A stretch of DNA of 64,000 bases, taken from contig JAQTXH010000001.1 in NCBI GenBank assembly GCA_028688905.1, positions 973,770 through 1,037,769 on the forward strand. The letters run 5' to 3'. Each line of letters opens with the position of its first letter. The first letter of the stretch is position 1. The DNA is from Acidiphilium sp. (lineage in GTDB: Bacteria > Pseudomonadota > Alphaproteobacteria > Acetobacterales > Acetobacteraceae). Under the pieces are notes generated by a model that saw nothing but the letters and a program-made list of their open reading frames with translations, was not told the origin of the DNA and ran no database searches. A program made the position numbers and the translations under genes. Shown here one piece after another: positions 18,683 through 28,100 of the stretch.

Positions 18683-19669
18683 TCAGCCGCCGGTGACACT
18701 CATGTGGCGCGCTAACGCGGGCTGTTTGTGATCGCGGTCGATCACAAAATCATGACCCCTCGGCTTGCGCGCAATTGCCGCCCGGATCGCGTCTTCAAGT
18801 GCCGTATCATCGTCGCTCGCCCGCAGCACGCCGCGCAAATCCGCCGCATCATTCTGGCCTAGGCACATGTAGAGCGTACCCGTGCAGGTGAGCCGCACCC
18901 GGTTGCAGCCTTCGCAGAAATTGTGAGTCAGCGGCGTGATGAAACCAAGTCTGGTACCGGTTTCCGCGACGTCGTAGTATCGCGCCGGGCCGCCGGTTGC
19001 ATATGCGGTGGGGGTAAGGGTCCAGTTTTGCGCGAGTCGAGCGCGCACAACCGAGAGCGGCAAATACTGCTCCATCCGGTCACCGTCGATCTCGCCGAGC
19101 GGCATGGTCTCGATCAGGCACAGATCGAAGCCGTGCTCGCCGCACCATGCCAGCATGCCATCGAATTCGTGCTCGTTGACGTCTTTCAGTGCAACGGTAT
19201 TGATTTTAACATGCAATCCCGCCGACTTCGCCGCCATCACCCCTTCGAGCACCTGTGGCAAACGACCCCAGCGGGTGATCGCAACAAATTTCTCAACATC
19301 CAGCGTATCGATACTCACATTCACCCGCCGCACCCCGGCGGCCGCCAGTTCTTCGGCGAATCGGGTCAACTGGCTGCCATTGGTCGTCAGCGTCAGTTCA
19401 TCCAGCCCTTGGCCAAGTTGCAAGCCGAGGCGGTTGAACAACCCTATCACCCCGCGCCGTACCAGAGGCTCGCCGCCGGTCAGGCGCAATTTGCGCACGC
19501 CCAGGCGGACGAAGGTGCTAGCCAGGCGTTCCAGTTCCTCGAGCGATAACAGATCGCTTTTGGGCAGAAAATTCATATCCTCGGCCATACAATAGACGCA
19601 GCGAAAATCGCATCGGTCGGTGACCGAGATGCGCAAATAGGTGATGGAGCGGCCAAATGGGTCGATCAT
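18683..19669 (-). CDS. moaA: GTP 3',8-cyclase
   Basis: First enzyme of molybdenum cofactor synthesis. The radical-SAM Cx3Cx2C motif (CDFRCVYC) lies near the N-terminus and the second [4Fe-4S] site is the C-terminal [11 protein letters not shown]...C. '[12 protein letters not shown]' and 'LTTNGSQL' are typical SAM-fold blocks. At 328 residues with the start at 19669 (MIDPFGRSI...) it matches the usual length. A longer in-frame start at 19774 would add 35 residues with no family support and overlap the trcR upstream region. The C-terminal GG dipeptide needed for activity is present (SVTGG). Confidence 0.95.
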   Translation of the reverse strand: MIDPFGRSITYLRISVTDRCDFRCVYCMAEDMNFLPKSDLLSLEELERLASTFVRLGVRKLRLTGGEPLVRRGVIGLFNRLGLQLGQGLDELTLTTNGSQLTRFAEELAAAGVRRVNVSIDTLDVEKFVAITRWGRLPQVLEGVMAAKSAGLHVKINTVALKDVNEHEFDGMLAWCGEHGFDLCLIETMPLGEIDGDRMEQYLPLSVVRARLAQNWTLTPTAYATGGPARYYDVAETGTRLGFITPLTHNFCEGCNRVRLTCTGTLYMCLGQNDAADLRGVLRASDDDTALEDAIRAAIARKPRGHDFVIDRDHKQPALARHMSVTGG

Positions 19670-19848
19670 GGCGATTATGTTTACCTTCCCGCCGTTCAGC
19701 GCAAGAGAGCGCGGGGGCGATCTGCAATGATCGCAGTGTTGAATGACTTGACCGAGGCGATAACTCTGCACCATATCACCAGGGCTAAATTATGTCGGCT
19801 ATGCCGAGGAACGAACTTGGCCGCCTGCCGCACTCTCTGAGGTATAAA

Positions 19849-20430
19849 ATGACGCTGCCCCTGATGCCGAAAGCCACCGCCGTGTGGTTGATCGAAAAGA
19901 CCGCCTTGACCTTTCAGCAGATCGCAGATTTTTGCGGTATGCATCCGCTTGAGATCCAGGCCATCGCGGATGGCGAGGTCGCACAAGGCATTGTCGGCTA
20001 CGATCCGGTTGCCAACAAGCAGACCACCGCCGAGCAGATCAAGCGCTGCGAAGCCGACCCGACGGCGCGGCTGAAGGTGATCGAGTCTTCCTTGCCGGGA
20101 ACAAAACGCAACAAGGGGGCACGCTACACTCCGGTTGCGAAGCGGATCGACCGGCCGGATGCCATTGCGTTCGTGCTACGCAACTTCCCGCTGGTGCAGG
20201 ATGCGCAGATTGTGAAGTTGCTCGGCACCACAAAGGAAACCATCCAGAAAGTGCGCGAGCGCAGCCATTGGAACAGCGCCAATATCAAACCGCGCGACCC
20301 GGTTATTTTGGGTCTTTGCAAGCAGTCGGACCTGAACGATGCGGTAAGTGCAGCAAATACCCGCGCAGTGCGCGAAGGCCAACCGATTCCGCCCCCCCCG
20401 CCGTTGCATTCCGAAGACGAAGCGGCCTGA
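19849..20430 (+). CDS. Cell-cycle transcriptional regulator TrcR (DUF1013)
   Basis: A 193-residue protein of the alphaproteobacterial DUF1013 family ('MPKATAVWLIEKTALTFQQIA', 'CGMHPLEIQAIADGEVA', 'IVGYDPVANKQTT', 'AIAFVLRNFPLVQDAQIVKLLGTT'). In Rhodobacter and relatives this RNA-polymerase-associated factor is linked to the CtrA-type cell cycle. Start chosen at 19849 because the family begins with MxLPLMPKATAVWL; in-frame ATG 19792 would add 19 atypical residues. A strong hairpin follows its stop. Confidence 0.9.
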   Translation: MTLPLMPKATAVWLIEKTALTFQQIADFCGMHPLEIQAIADGEVAQGIVGYDPVANKQTTAEQIKRCEADPTARLKVIESSLPGTKRNKGARYTPVAKRIDRPDAIAFVLRNFPLVQDAQIVKLLGTTKETIQKVRERSHWNSANIKPRDPVILGLCKQSDLNDAVSAANTRAVREGQPIPPPPPLHSEDEAA

Positions 20431-20437
20431 AAACCGT

Positions 20438-20460
20438 CTGAGCCGGCGTGGCCGGCTCAG
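20438..20460. terminator. Bidirectional intrinsic terminator between trcR and a DUF465 gene
   Basis: Perfect 10-bp stem CTGAGCCGGC / GCCGGCTCAG with a GTG loop. It begins 8 nt after the trcR stop and ends 14 nt before the stop of the convergent DUF465 gene. A-rich and T-rich flanks allow function on both strands. Confidence 0.85.
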
Positions 20461-20473
20461 ATGTCCGTTTTGG

Positions 20474-20647
20474 TCATTGGCGCGTCCGTAGCCGCTCCAT
20501 TTCCTCTTTCAGACGGAGTTTTTCCAGTTTGAGCCGCGCGAGGTTGTCGTCATCAGGTCGGGGCCGGCGGTCTTCATCGGTAATGCGGGTCTCCAGGCCG
20601 GCGTGGCGCATTTTCAATGACTCAAGTCTCGCTTCCATGCTCATCAT
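20474..20647 (-). CDS. DUF465 (YdcH-like) coiled-coil protein
   Basis: A 57-residue, highly charged helical protein: 'MEARLESLKMRHAGLETRI ... LARLKLEKLRLKEEMERL', the DUF465 pattern of two antiparallel helices. The start at 20647 is chosen for a GGAG 5 nt upstream; an upstream Met lies within that SD. Function is unknown for the family. It is convergent with trcR, and a second DUF465 gene follows on the other strand at 20843. Confidence 0.8.
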   Translation of the reverse strand: MMSMEARLESLKMRHAGLETRITDEDRRPRPDDDNLARLKLEKLRLKEEMERLRTRQ

Positions 20648-20842
20648 CGTCTCCATTTCCAAGAGAAGAAAAACGCTGTGTCAACGCATTGGCACCGGAT
20701 TGGGGGTGCTAAAGTCAAGACTAATCCCATCCTGCGCCGGTTGTCATCAATCTTTTATGCAACGCGATGGCCACCCTATGCATGGATTGACCATCGAAAC
20801 CAGAGTAGGACGGGATCGCGACCCTGTGCTAAGGAGCCGACT

Positions 20843-21046
20843 ATGCTGACCGACAAGGATAATCTGCTCCGCCAGTTGCACGGGATGCGCAGTGAGCACC
20901 GCGACCTTGATACCGTGATCGCCCGGTTGGGTGATCAGGCCGCAATCGATCAATTGCAGGTCCAGCGGCTGAAGAAACGCAAGCTGCTGCTGCGCGACCA
21001 GATTTTGCGGCTGGAGAGCCGGCTGATCCCCGACAACATCGCATGA
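20843..21046 (+). CDS. DUF465 (YdcH-like) coiled-coil protein
   Basis: A 67-residue protein ('[21 protein letters not shown] ... [20 protein letters not shown]'), a second DUF465 member, typical in alphaproteobacteria just before purE. Start at 20843 follows AAGGAG. Its stop overlaps the purE ATG by 4 nt, which ties it to the purE-purK operon. Function unknown. Confidence 0.9.
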   Translation: MLTDKDNLLRQLHGMRSEHRDLDTVIARLGDQAAIDQLQVQRLKKRKLLLRDQILRLESRLIPDNIA

Positions 21047-21528
21047 CCGCCAAGGTCATCGGGGTTATCATGGGCAGCCAGTCGGACTGGCCGACCATGC
21101 GGCACGCCACCGAAATCATCGAGGCCCTTGGCGTCGCGTTCGAGGTGCGCGTGATTTCCGCCCATCGCACGCCGGAACGCATGGTCGAATATGCCAAAAC
21201 CGCCCGGGCGCGGGGTTTGCAGGCGATCATTGCCGGTGCCGGCGGGGCGGCGCATCTGCCCGGCATGGTCGCATCATTGACCACGCTGCCGGTGCTCGGG
21301 GTACCGGTGGAATCCGCTGCATTGCGGGGGGTCGATAGTCTGTATTCGATTGTCCAGATGCCGGGTGGCGTGCCGGTTGCCACCTTTGCGATCGGCAAGG
21401 CGGGAGCGATCAATGCCGGGTTATTTGCTGCTTCGATTTTAGCACTCTCCGACGCTGCCCTCGCTGCCCGAATCGATGCCTGGCGCGCGGCCCAGACGGC
21501 CAGCGTTCCGCACACCCCGGAAGACTAA
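21043..21528 (+). CDS. purE: N5-carboxyaminoimidazole ribonucleotide mutase
   Basis: Converts N5-CAIR to CAIR in purine synthesis. The 161-residue protein shows the class I PurE motif GSQSDWPTM, '[10 protein letters not shown]' with the catalytic His, and '[13 protein letters not shown]'. Operon: DUF465-purE-purK, with 4-nt and 3-nt junctions. Confidence 0.97.
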   Translation: MTAKVIGVIMGSQSDWPTMRHATEIIEALGVAFEVRVISAHRTPERMVEYAKTARARGLQAIIAGAGGAAHLPGMVASLTTLPVLGVPVESAALRGVDSLYSIVQMPGGVPVATFAIGKAGAINAGLFAASILALSDAALAARIDAWRAAQTASVPHTPED

Positions 21529-21531
21529 AAA

Positions 21532-22686
21532 ATGACGTTTCCGCTCCCGCCCAATGCCACCATCGGCATCGTTGGCGGCGGCCAGTTGGGCCGCATGTCC
21601 GCGATGGCGGCCGCGCGGCTAGGTTATCGGTGCCATATTTTCACGCCCGAACCCGACGCTCCGGCCTCGCAGGTGGCAAGCGCGACCACGTTGGCCGATT
21701 ACGACGATAACGCCGCCCTGATCCGCTTTGCCGATGCGGTGGACGTGATCACCTTCGAGTTTGAGAACATTTCCGCTGAAGGGCTTGATCTGCTGGCCGA
21801 GCGCAAGCCGGTGCGGCCAGGGCCGGATATTCTGCGAATCAGCCAGGACCGGATCGCGGAAAAAACCTTCCTCAACGCCGCCGGCGTGCGAACCACGCCT
21901 TGGGCAGCGGTGGAAACCCTCGCCCAGCTGCGCGGCGCGATTGAAAGTATCGGCCTGCCTGCGGTGCTGAAAACCACCCGCTTCGGCTATGATGGTAAAG
22001 GGCAGGCGTTGATCCAGTCTCCTGGCGAGGCCGAAATCGCGTTTGCGCTTCTCAACCCAAAACCGTTGATCCTGGAAGGGTTCGTCGATTTCGCCTGCGA
22101 GTGCTCGGTGATTGCCGCGCGCGGCACCGATGGCAGCATCACCGCGTTCGACACGGTGGAAAACCGCCACCGTGACCACATCCTCGACCTCACCTTGGCC
22201 CCTGCCCCGTTCGATCCGGATTTGCGCCGTGAAGCTCAGGACATGGCAATGCGGGTTGCCGAACATCTAGAACTCGTCGGCCTGATGGCGGTGGAGTTTT
22301 TTATCGACGCGAAAGGCAGGATACTTGCCAACGAAATCGCACCCCGCCCGCATAATTCGGGCCATTGGACGATCGACGCCTGCCCGGCCAGCCAGTTCGA
22401 ACTGCACATCCGCGCCGTCGCGGGCCTGACCCTGCCGCCCGCAATCCGCCATTCCGATGCGGTGATGAAAAACCTGGTCGGTCCGGCGGATATTGCGCAA
22501 TGGTCACAGGTTATTGCGACGCCGGGGCTGATCCCGCATCATTACGGCAAGACCGCTGCGCGGGACGGGCGGAAACTCGGGCATGTCACTACGCTGTTTC
22601 CGCACAGCGCGCTGCCGGGCGCGTTTGGGATCGCGGCGGCGCTGGGGCCATTGGCGACTCAGGACTCCATCGTGATTTTTCCATAA
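21532..22686 (+). CDS. purK: N5-carboxyaminoimidazole ribonucleotide synthase
   Basis: ATP-grasp enzyme making N5-CAIR from AIR, bicarbonate and ATP for the preceding PurE. 384 residues: N-terminal 'GIVGGGQLGRM', ATP-grasp core 'VLKTTRFGYDGKGQ', and 'GRILANEIAPRPHNSGHWTIDAC' in the metal/substrate region. Full length for the family. No clear terminator follows. Confidence 0.96.
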   Translation: MTFPLPPNATIGIVGGGQLGRMSAMAAARLGYRCHIFTPEPDAPASQVASATTLADYDDNAALIRFADAVDVITFEFENISAEGLDLLAERKPVRPGPDILRISQDRIAEKTFLNAAGVRTTPWAAVETLAQLRGAIESIGLPAVLKTTRFGYDGKGQALIQSPGEAEIAFALLNPKPLILEGFVDFACECSVIAARGTDGSITAFDTVENRHRDHILDLTLAPAPFDPDLRREAQDMAMRVAEHLELVGLMAVEFFIDAKGRILANEIAPRPHNSGHWTIDACPASQFELHIRAVAGLTLPPAIRHSDAVMKNLVGPADIAQWSQVIATPGLIPHHYGKTAARDGRKLGHVTTLFPHSALPGAFGIAAALGPLATQDSIVIFP

Positions 22687-22949
22687 TCTAGCCATTCTAA
22701 TCCAATGCATCCGCGCCGAAGCAATGGCTTTTTTTCTGGAATGACCGTTTCAACCATGGACTGAGAACTCACGAGACGTTTCATTGGCCAATCTGGCCGA
22801 CAAGGTGCTAATAACTGCCAGAGGCGTAGAGAAGTCTCGGATAGATCAGGTCTTGTTGCCGGCTTTACACTCATGTTTATCGGCTCCCGCGCGCAGATTC
22901 ATTTTTATGCAGACGGATATTATGTAGTTTCAGGCTGTCAGCCACCATA

Positions 22950-23028
22950 GCCGTTCTATCTGCCCGCAGCACCGCAGTCTCTGCCTCATGCTCGGCAATG
23001 CGGGCAGGGTGATCGTGACGTCGGTCAG
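22950..23028 (-). pseudogene. Decayed copy of the coiled-coil ORF at 23768-24025
   Basis: Read on the minus strand from 23028, the sequence CTGACCGACGTC...CTGCCCGCATTGC... aligns base for base with the part of the 23768-24025 gene encoding LTDIRDCLARIAELEAEN. It carries a one-base deletion and several substitutions, so the frame is lost. Apart from this relic, the interval 22687-23095 holds no supported gene. Confidence 0.6.
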
Positions 23029-23095
23029 TTGGTCGATAAGTCGGAGCACGCCATTACCATCTGACGACGAAGACACTCAGCTTTTTTTCATGAAA

Positions 23096-23641
23096 TCAGA
23101 GTTCAGATACGCCCCTGAATTTTTCCACCGCGAAAGTTACGCGTTCTGTAATCGGGGCAACAGCGCGCTCAGTGACTTTTAGCGACAGGTCAAGGATCTT
23201 GCTCGTGTCGGCGATAACTTTTTCACTCATCGTGTGGGCATAACCTGACTGGAACTCAATGAACTCCTTTACCGATTTCATGCCGGCAAGTTTCTTAGTC
23301 ATCGTCATCGCATTTTCGACCGAATCCTGCGTGCTCGCGGCGATTTGCTTGGACAAATCTTGCATCCCGGTCGAAAAAATCTGCCCTGCACTTATGAAGG
23401 CATCTAGATTTCCCTTGCTGAAGGCGACCATGTCTTCCATCGTTTTCATCGATTTTGCCATGGTCTCTTTTGTTTTAGCCTGTGTGGCTCCGAAAACTTT
23501 TGTGGTGCTTTCCATGGAGTCCTTCATCATGGTGCTAGCCTTTTCGAATCCAGGCACCATCACCCGGCTTTGACCCTCATCAATCTCACTGCTCATGACT
23601 TCTTCCTGAGGTACCGTGGTCGATTTAATTTTTCCGCTCAT
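23096..23641 (-). CDS. Phasin family protein
   Basis: A 181-residue, helical, Ala/Lys/Met-rich protein with the Phasin_2-type core: 'AKTKETMAKSMKTMEDMVAFSKGNLDAFISAGQIF', 'SVKEFIEFQSGYAHTMSEK' and 'LSLKVTERAVAPITERV' (in pieces along residues 55-175). Phasins coat polyhydroxyalkanoate granules, which suggests carbon storage in this organism. No PHA synthase is in the window. It stands alone between two copies (one decayed) of a small coiled-coil gene. Confidence 0.88.
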   Translation of the reverse strand: MSGKIKSTTVPQEEVMSSEIDEGQSRVMVPGFEKASTMMKDSMESTTKVFGATQAKTKETMAKSMKTMEDMVAFSKGNLDAFISAGQIFSTGMQDLSKQIAASTQDSVENAMTMTKKLAGMKSVKEFIEFQSGYAHTMSEKVIADTSKILDLSLKVTERAVAPITERVTFAVEKFRGVSEL

Positions 23642-23767
23642 CGTGATCGTTCCATTTCATTGTTTGCTGTTTAGTCGATGTGTGCGGCCGCCCCTGTGTG
23701 CGTTGTAGCTACAATTCCATGCGTGGATTTGCATTGCTGGATTTGACGTCCGTTGCCCAGCTGTGGA

Positions 23768-24025
23768 TCAAGCCTGGTGCCAGAATTCGGTTGACATTCC
23801 ATCGGGGCTGCCCGCTTGCTCCCAGAGTAGATAAGCCCGGTCACGTCGATCGATCTCAATTCGTAGTGCTGCGTTCTCCGCTTCAAGCTCTGCAATGCGG
23901 GCAAGGCAATCACGGATATCGGTCAGTCCGATCACACGATTCGCCGAACCAGCAGCAACTGGTAGCGGGTGAACCAGATTGAACGCAGCCTCAAGTTTGA
24001 ATTTAGAATGGAATTGAGACGTCAT
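23768..24025 (-). CDS. Small coiled-coil protein of unknown function
   Basis: 85 residues from ATG 24025 (MTSQFHSKFKLEAAFNL...). A predicted coiled coil at residues ~40-62 (DIRDCLARIAELEAENAAL) is the main visible feature. No SD is obvious, and the start sits within the first of three direct repeats. A frameshifted relic of the same gene exists at 22950-23028, evidence that this was once a real, duplicated gene. No family recognised. Confidence 0.45.
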   Translation of the reverse strand: MTSQFHSKFKLEAAFNLVHPLPVAAGSANRVIGLTDIRDCLARIAELEAENAALRIEIDRRDRAYLLWEQAGSPDGMSTEFWHQA

Positions 24026-24170
24026 ACGGATATATGTAGAAACCACAATCCGATCTGGCTGTCAGGTTCCATACATCATACGTAGAAACCACAATCCGAT
24101 TAGCTATCATATTCCATATGTCATACGTAGAAACCGCAGTCCAATCTGGCGGTGGGGTTCGATAGATCGG
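24026..24170. repeat. Three imperfect ~45-bp direct repeats
   Basis: Units with the core GTAGAAACCACAATCCGAT begin at 24036, 24082 and 24127 (period 46 and 45 bp), drifting in sequence from first to third. They lie between the start of the coiled-coil gene and the palindromic element at 24171. They may be regulatory or a relic of a mobile element. Confidence 0.75.
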
Positions 24171-24231
24171 CCAGTGTCTGTCAAACGCTGATAGAAGCGC
24201 CTGACAGACACTGGCTTTTGACAGACACTGG
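24171..24231. repeat. 34-bp palindromic element (copy 1) with an extra half-site
   Basis: A perfect 13-bp inverted repeat CCAGTGTCTGTCA (24171-24183) / TGACAGACACTGG (24202-24214), plus a second copy of the right arm at 24219-24231. The inner 34 nt (24176-24209), read on the minus strand, match 52532-52565 at 32 of 34 positions. Inverted arms around an asymmetric centre suggest a recombinase site, transposon end or solo MITE; no transposase lies near either copy. Confidence 0.75.
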
Positions 24232-24373
24232 CTCTTGTTTGAACGTGTGATTCAAGCTTTCGCCGATCACACTCTGGGCAGTACTAGCAGCCTGATCGTT
24301 TAAGGACGAACAGGCTCTATCGCTGTTTTTGCGAGCAATTTCATCGCATTCGGTTGCCGCAAGGGCGTCAACC

Positions 24374-25096
24374 TCAAGCAATATTGCTTTTGCCGAGCAG
24401 CACGGAGAACCGCTTTTTGACTACACCGTAGCACTCGCAGCACGCAGCTTCGAGGCCGAGACGGTCAAGCACGGTAATCTGGCCTCCAGCGTATCGGATC
24501 AGCCCCGCCCGTTGCAAAATGCCTGCGGTCACTGAGATGCTGGGACGATGTACACCGAGCATCATGGCCATGAATTCCTGGGTTAACGGCAGAACATCGC
24601 CATCGATACAATCAAGTGCCATCAGGAGCCACCTTGCGAGACGCTGCTCCAACCCGTGACGCCCGTTGCAAGCCGCAGTTTGCATAGCCTGGGCATAGCG
24701 GGCCTCGTTGTAGCGAAGCAGGAGCATCCGGAAGGGAGTGTTCATGTCAACCTCATGGCGAAAGTCGTGGGCTTTCATCCGCAATCCGACGCCGGGCATC
24801 TGTACCATGGCTTCAACGAACGGCGTGTCGATGCCTGAGAGAAGCGCCGTCCCGAGCATGCCTTCCCGACCGATGATTCCTACCTCGGCTTGCATCCCAT
24901 CGTCCAGGTTGGCGACGAGCGAGATCATGCCGGATGTCGGAAAATAGACCGCTTCGATAGCCAACTCCTGTTTGTAGAGGGGAAGCCGCACTGGAAGCTC
25001 CACCGGGCAGAGCTTCGGCAGCAACCGAGTCAAAGCATCAAGCGGTAAAGCTGACAGCAAGTGATTGAAAGAAGTCGCAGATTGTGAAATCGCCAT
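24374..25096 (-). CDS. Crp/Fnr-family transcriptional regulator
   Basis: 240 residues from ATG 25096. The N-terminal cyclic-nucleotide-binding-like barrel ('LYKQELAIEAVYFPTSGMISLVANLDDGMQAEVGIIGREGMLG', seen in parts) lacks Fnr-type N-terminal cysteines, so it is not an obvious Fe-S O2 sensor. The C-terminal wHTH is 'LPLTQEFMAMMLGVHRPSISV'. This subgroup (with 'GREGMLG') is common in alphaproteobacteria and its ligand is unknown. Three Cys residues cluster late (EAACCECYG). Neighbours give no clear target. Confidence 0.88.
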   Translation of the reverse strand: MAISQSATSFNHLLSALPLDALTRLLPKLCPVELPVRLPLYKQELAIEAVYFPTSGMISLVANLDDGMQAEVGIIGREGMLGTALLSGIDTPFVEAMVQMPGVGLRMKAHDFRHEVDMNTPFRMLLLRYNEARYAQAMQTAACNGRHGLEQRLARWLLMALDCIDGDVLPLTQEFMAMMLGVHRPSISVTAGILQRAGLIRYAGGQITVLDRLGLEAACCECYGVVKKRFSVLLGKSNIA

Positions 25097-25403
25097 ATAG
25101 CACGCCTCGCTTACCTGGACGGGAGTGCTGGTCTCTCTCAGTCGCATGCGGCGGGATTGGGTGCAGCGATGTATATAACGTAGTCCTACACTGGCGCGCC
25201 CGCAATCCATTACGTTCAAGAATAGGCTTGGGCTGGAATGTTCCACCACACACAAATACGTCATTCAATGCCGGATCTGAGCCTTCTGTCCGCCCGCCGT
25301 ATCATCTGTTCGGCCGGTCGTCACGCGTTACGCCAATCATCGCCGACTATGACTTCGGTCCAAAAATGATTTGCCTTAGCAGATCGATGCAAAGCAATTC
25401 ATT

Positions 25404-27029
25404 TTATTGAGACATTTTCATCTGGTCCGTCGGACTCATCTGGTCCATCGGACTGCTTCGCTCTGCACCGATCAGCCGCGCCGCCGTCGCCAGCGTGTCC
25501 GCTTCAGCGGCCGGTTTGTCCGACCGCAGCCGCAAAATGCGGGGAAATCGGAGCGCGATCCCGGATTTGTGCCGGGTCGAGCGTTGGGCGGCGTCGAAGC
25601 CGATTTCGAGGACGATTCCTTGTTCTACCTCGCGCACCGGACCGTAGGTGGCAACCGTGTGGGTGCGGATCCATTTGTCAAGGATGAGCAGTTCGGCGTC
25701 AGTGTAGCCTGAATAGGCTTTGCCAATCGGGACGAGTTTGCCCTCGCCAGTCCAGACGCCGAACGTGTAGTCGGAATAGAATGACGACCGTTTGCCGTGG
25801 CCACGTTGGGCGTACATCAGAACGCAGTCGAGGCTGAGCGGATCGCGTTTCCATTTCCACCAATGGCCTTTGGGGCGGCCGGCGAGATAGAGGCTTGTCC
25901 TCGATTTGAGCATGAGGCCTTCGATGCCCTCGTCGCGGGCGGCATCGCGCAGGGCGGCGAGGTCGGCTTCGGTATGGAAGGGGATTTGGGGCGAAAGATC
26001 CATGCGGGCGGGTTGCGTGGTCGCGAACCAGGAGTCCAGGCGGGCGCGGCGGGTGTCGAATGGGAGCGCGCGCAGGTCCTCCGCGCCGTCGAACAGCATG
26101 TCGTACAGCCGCACGCCTACCGGATAGTCCGCGCGGCGTTTGGCGGTGACGGTTTTGCGGTTGAGGCGTTGTTGCAGATCGGCGAAGGGGGCGATGATGC
26201 CGTCGCGGATGACCAGCAACTCACCGTCGAGCACGGCGGCAAAATCCATTGCGGCGATGATTTCGGGAAAGGTTGCCGAGATGTCATCGGCACTGCGGGA
26301 GTAAAGGCGTTTGCCGCTCGGGGTCGCGACCAGTTGAACGCGAATGCCATCCCATTTCCATTCGGCGCGGTAGTTGGACCAGTCGAGACCGGCACGGTCG
26401 GAATCCCCGATTGGGTGAGCCAGCATCGGCGGCCGGAAGACCGGGGCGGTGCCGGGGGCGGGGCGCGCGATGTGACCTTCCAGCCAGTCAAACAGCGGTT
26501 GGTAGGGTGGTTCGAGTCCGTACCAGATTTCCTCGATATGATCAACATCGACCTCGAATCGCTGGGCGAGTGCCAACTTGGCGAGGCGCAGCGAGGCACC
26601 GACGCGCAGGCCGCCGGTGATCAGCTTGATCAAGGCGATGCGGGTGGAAACATCGCTGGTGTCGAGCCAGGTGGCGATCAGGGCGGGGATCGCGTCGCGT
26701 GGCGTGGTACGCAGGGTCGCGACAACGTCGGGGAGTTCAGGCGGGGCTTCGGTGGCGGCTTTCGGCCAGATCAGGGCGATGGCTTCGGCGAGGTCGCCGA
26801 CGTAGTCGTAGGAGAGGGCGAAGAGTTCGGGGTCGGTGCGAGTCGCGACGAGGGCGCGTAGGATGGCTGGTTTCGCACCGGGGAAATCAAGTTTCCCGGC
26901 GATGGCGGCAAGCGCAAAACCGCGTTCGGGGTTGGGGCGGGTGGCGAAATAATCGGCCAGGACCACGATTTTGGCGTTGCGGCCCTGGGTGTAGAGCAGG
27001 CGTTCGAGCAGGTCGGCAAAGGGTTTCAT
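25404..27029 (-). CDS. ATP-dependent DNA ligase (ligase-associated repair cluster)
   Basis: 541 residues: N-terminal DNA-binding domain (1-200), adenylation domain with nucleophile Lys225 in EWKWDGIR, and an OB domain with 'GLMLKSRTSLYLAGRPKGHWWKWK' (in parts). This is the ligase of the four-gene ligase-associated DNA damage response set. The C-terminus ends in a repeated SPMDQM/SPTDQM tail, coded by a small tandem duplication at 25420-25455. Its start overlaps the exonuclease gene stop (ATGA). Confidence 0.94.
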   Translation of the reverse strand: MKPFADLLERLLYTQGRNAKIVVLADYFATRPNPERGFALAAIAGKLDFPGAKPAILRALVATRTDPELFALSYDYVGDLAEAIALIWPKAATEAPPELPDVVATLRTTPRDAIPALIATWLDTSDVSTRIALIKLITGGLRVGASLRLAKLALAQRFEVDVDHIEEIWYGLEPPYQPLFDWLEGHIARPAPGTAPVFRPPMLAHPIGDSDRAGLDWSNYRAEWKWDGIRVQLVATPSGKRLYSRSADDISATFPEIIAAMDFAAVLDGELLVIRDGIIAPFADLQQRLNRKTVTAKRRADYPVGVRLYDMLFDGAEDLRALPFDTRRARLDSWFATTQPARMDLSPQIPFHTEADLAALRDAARDEGIEGLMLKSRTSLYLAGRPKGHWWKWKRDPLSLDCVLMYAQRGHGKRSSFYSDYTFGVWTGEGKLVPIGKAYSGYTDAELLILDKWIRTHTVATYGPVREVEQGIVLEIGFDAAQRSTRHKSGIALRFPRILRLRSDKPAAEADTLATAARLIGAERSSPMDQMSPTDQMKMSQ

Positions 27030-28045
27030 GTGTCGTCCGCATCTTCACCATAGCCGATCAGGCTGAGGGCGCGACCTCTGCGGCCGAGTTTGCCGAGCTG
27101 GTAGATCAGGGCGGCTTCGTTACCGTGGGTGACCCAGATTTCCGGGGCTTGCACGTCTTCGGCGGTTTTCAGGAGTTCGTCCCAGTCGGCATGGTCGGAG
27201 ATGATCAGCGGCAGTTCGACGCCGCTGGCTTTGGCACGCTGGCGCACGCGCATCCAGCCCGAGGCGACCGCGACGACCGGGTCTTCCAGCCGGCGTGCCC
27301 AGCGGTCGGCCACTGCCGAGGGCGGAGCGATGACGACGGCACCGCGGAGCGAGGATTTGTCGGCGACGGTGGCTGAGCGGATGTCGCCCAGGGGGACGCC
27401 CAGTTCGACATAGAGGTCGCAGAGTTTGGCGAGCGCGCCGTGCAGGTAGATTGGGGCGTCGTATCCGACGGCGCGCAGCAGGGCGATCATGCGTTGCGAT
27501 TTGCCGAGGCCGTAAGCGCCGATCAGATGCGGGCGATCTGGGAAGATCGCCATTGAATGCAGGAGCTTGGCGATCTCCTTGCCAGTCGCCGGGTGACGGA
27601 AGACCGGCAGGCCGAAGGTCGCTTCGGTAACGAACACGTCGCACGCCACCGGCACGAAGGCCGCACAGGTTGGGTCGGTGTGGCGCTTGTAGTCGCCCGA
27701 GACGACAGCACGGCTGCCCTGGTAGCTCATCACCACCTGGCAGGAGCCGAGCACGTGGCCGGCGGGGACCAGCGAGACATCGACAGCGCCGATCCGCAGC
27801 ATCTCGCCGGGGGCAAGGGCTTGCTGGGTGACGCCTGCCCTGCCCTCGCCCAGGCGTGCGCGCATGATCGCCAGGGTTTCGGCGCTGGCGAGTACGTGTT
27901 GATGGCCGGAGCGAGCGTGGTCTGCGTGGCCATGGGTGATGATCGCGCGATCGACCGCACGGGTCGCATCGATGAAAAAGCCGCCGGGGATGCAATAGAG
28001 GCCCTCAGGGCGGGGTTGGAGCCAGGTTTCGGGGTGCGGTGCCAC
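27026..28045 (-). CDS. Ligase-associated DNA exonuclease (MBL fold)
   Basis: A 339-residue metallo-beta-lactamase/beta-CASP-type nuclease. The metal motif HGHADHARSGH is visible near residue 37, 'VSGDYKRH' supplies a further ligand, and 'HLIGAYGLGKSQRMI' belongs to the beta-CASP part. It is the standard partner of the ligase with a 4-nt overlap. A divergent helicase gene starts 55 bp away, so a shared promoter region is likely. Confidence 0.94.
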   Translation of the reverse strand: MAPHPETWLQPRPEGLYCIPGGFFIDATRAVDRAIITHGHADHARSGHQHVLASAETLAIMRARLGEGRAGVTQQALAPGEMLRIGAVDVSLVPAGHVLGSCQVVMSYQGSRAVVSGDYKRHTDPTCAAFVPVACDVFVTEATFGLPVFRHPATGKEIAKLLHSMAIFPDRPHLIGAYGLGKSQRMIALLRAVGYDAPIYLHGALAKLCDLYVELGVPLGDIRSATVADKSSLRGAVVIAPPSAVADRWARRLEDPVVAVASGWMRVRQRAKASGVELPLIISDHADWDELLKTAEDVQAPEIWVTHGNEAALIYQLGKLGRRGRALSLIGYGEDADDT

Positions 28046-28100
28046 TTGGTTCAGATGGAAAGTGATTGTGCAAAAAAATAGGGGCGTTAGACTTCAAATC

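Noticed and set aside
24026-24231. CRISPR array
   Set aside because: Only three drifting 45-bp repeats with no spacer structure and no cas genes; the 30-bp array at 1-230 also has no spacers.
24181-24381. Minus-strand 66-residue ORF over the palindrome
   Set aside because: It overlaps the inverted-repeat element and has no family support or ribosome-binding site.
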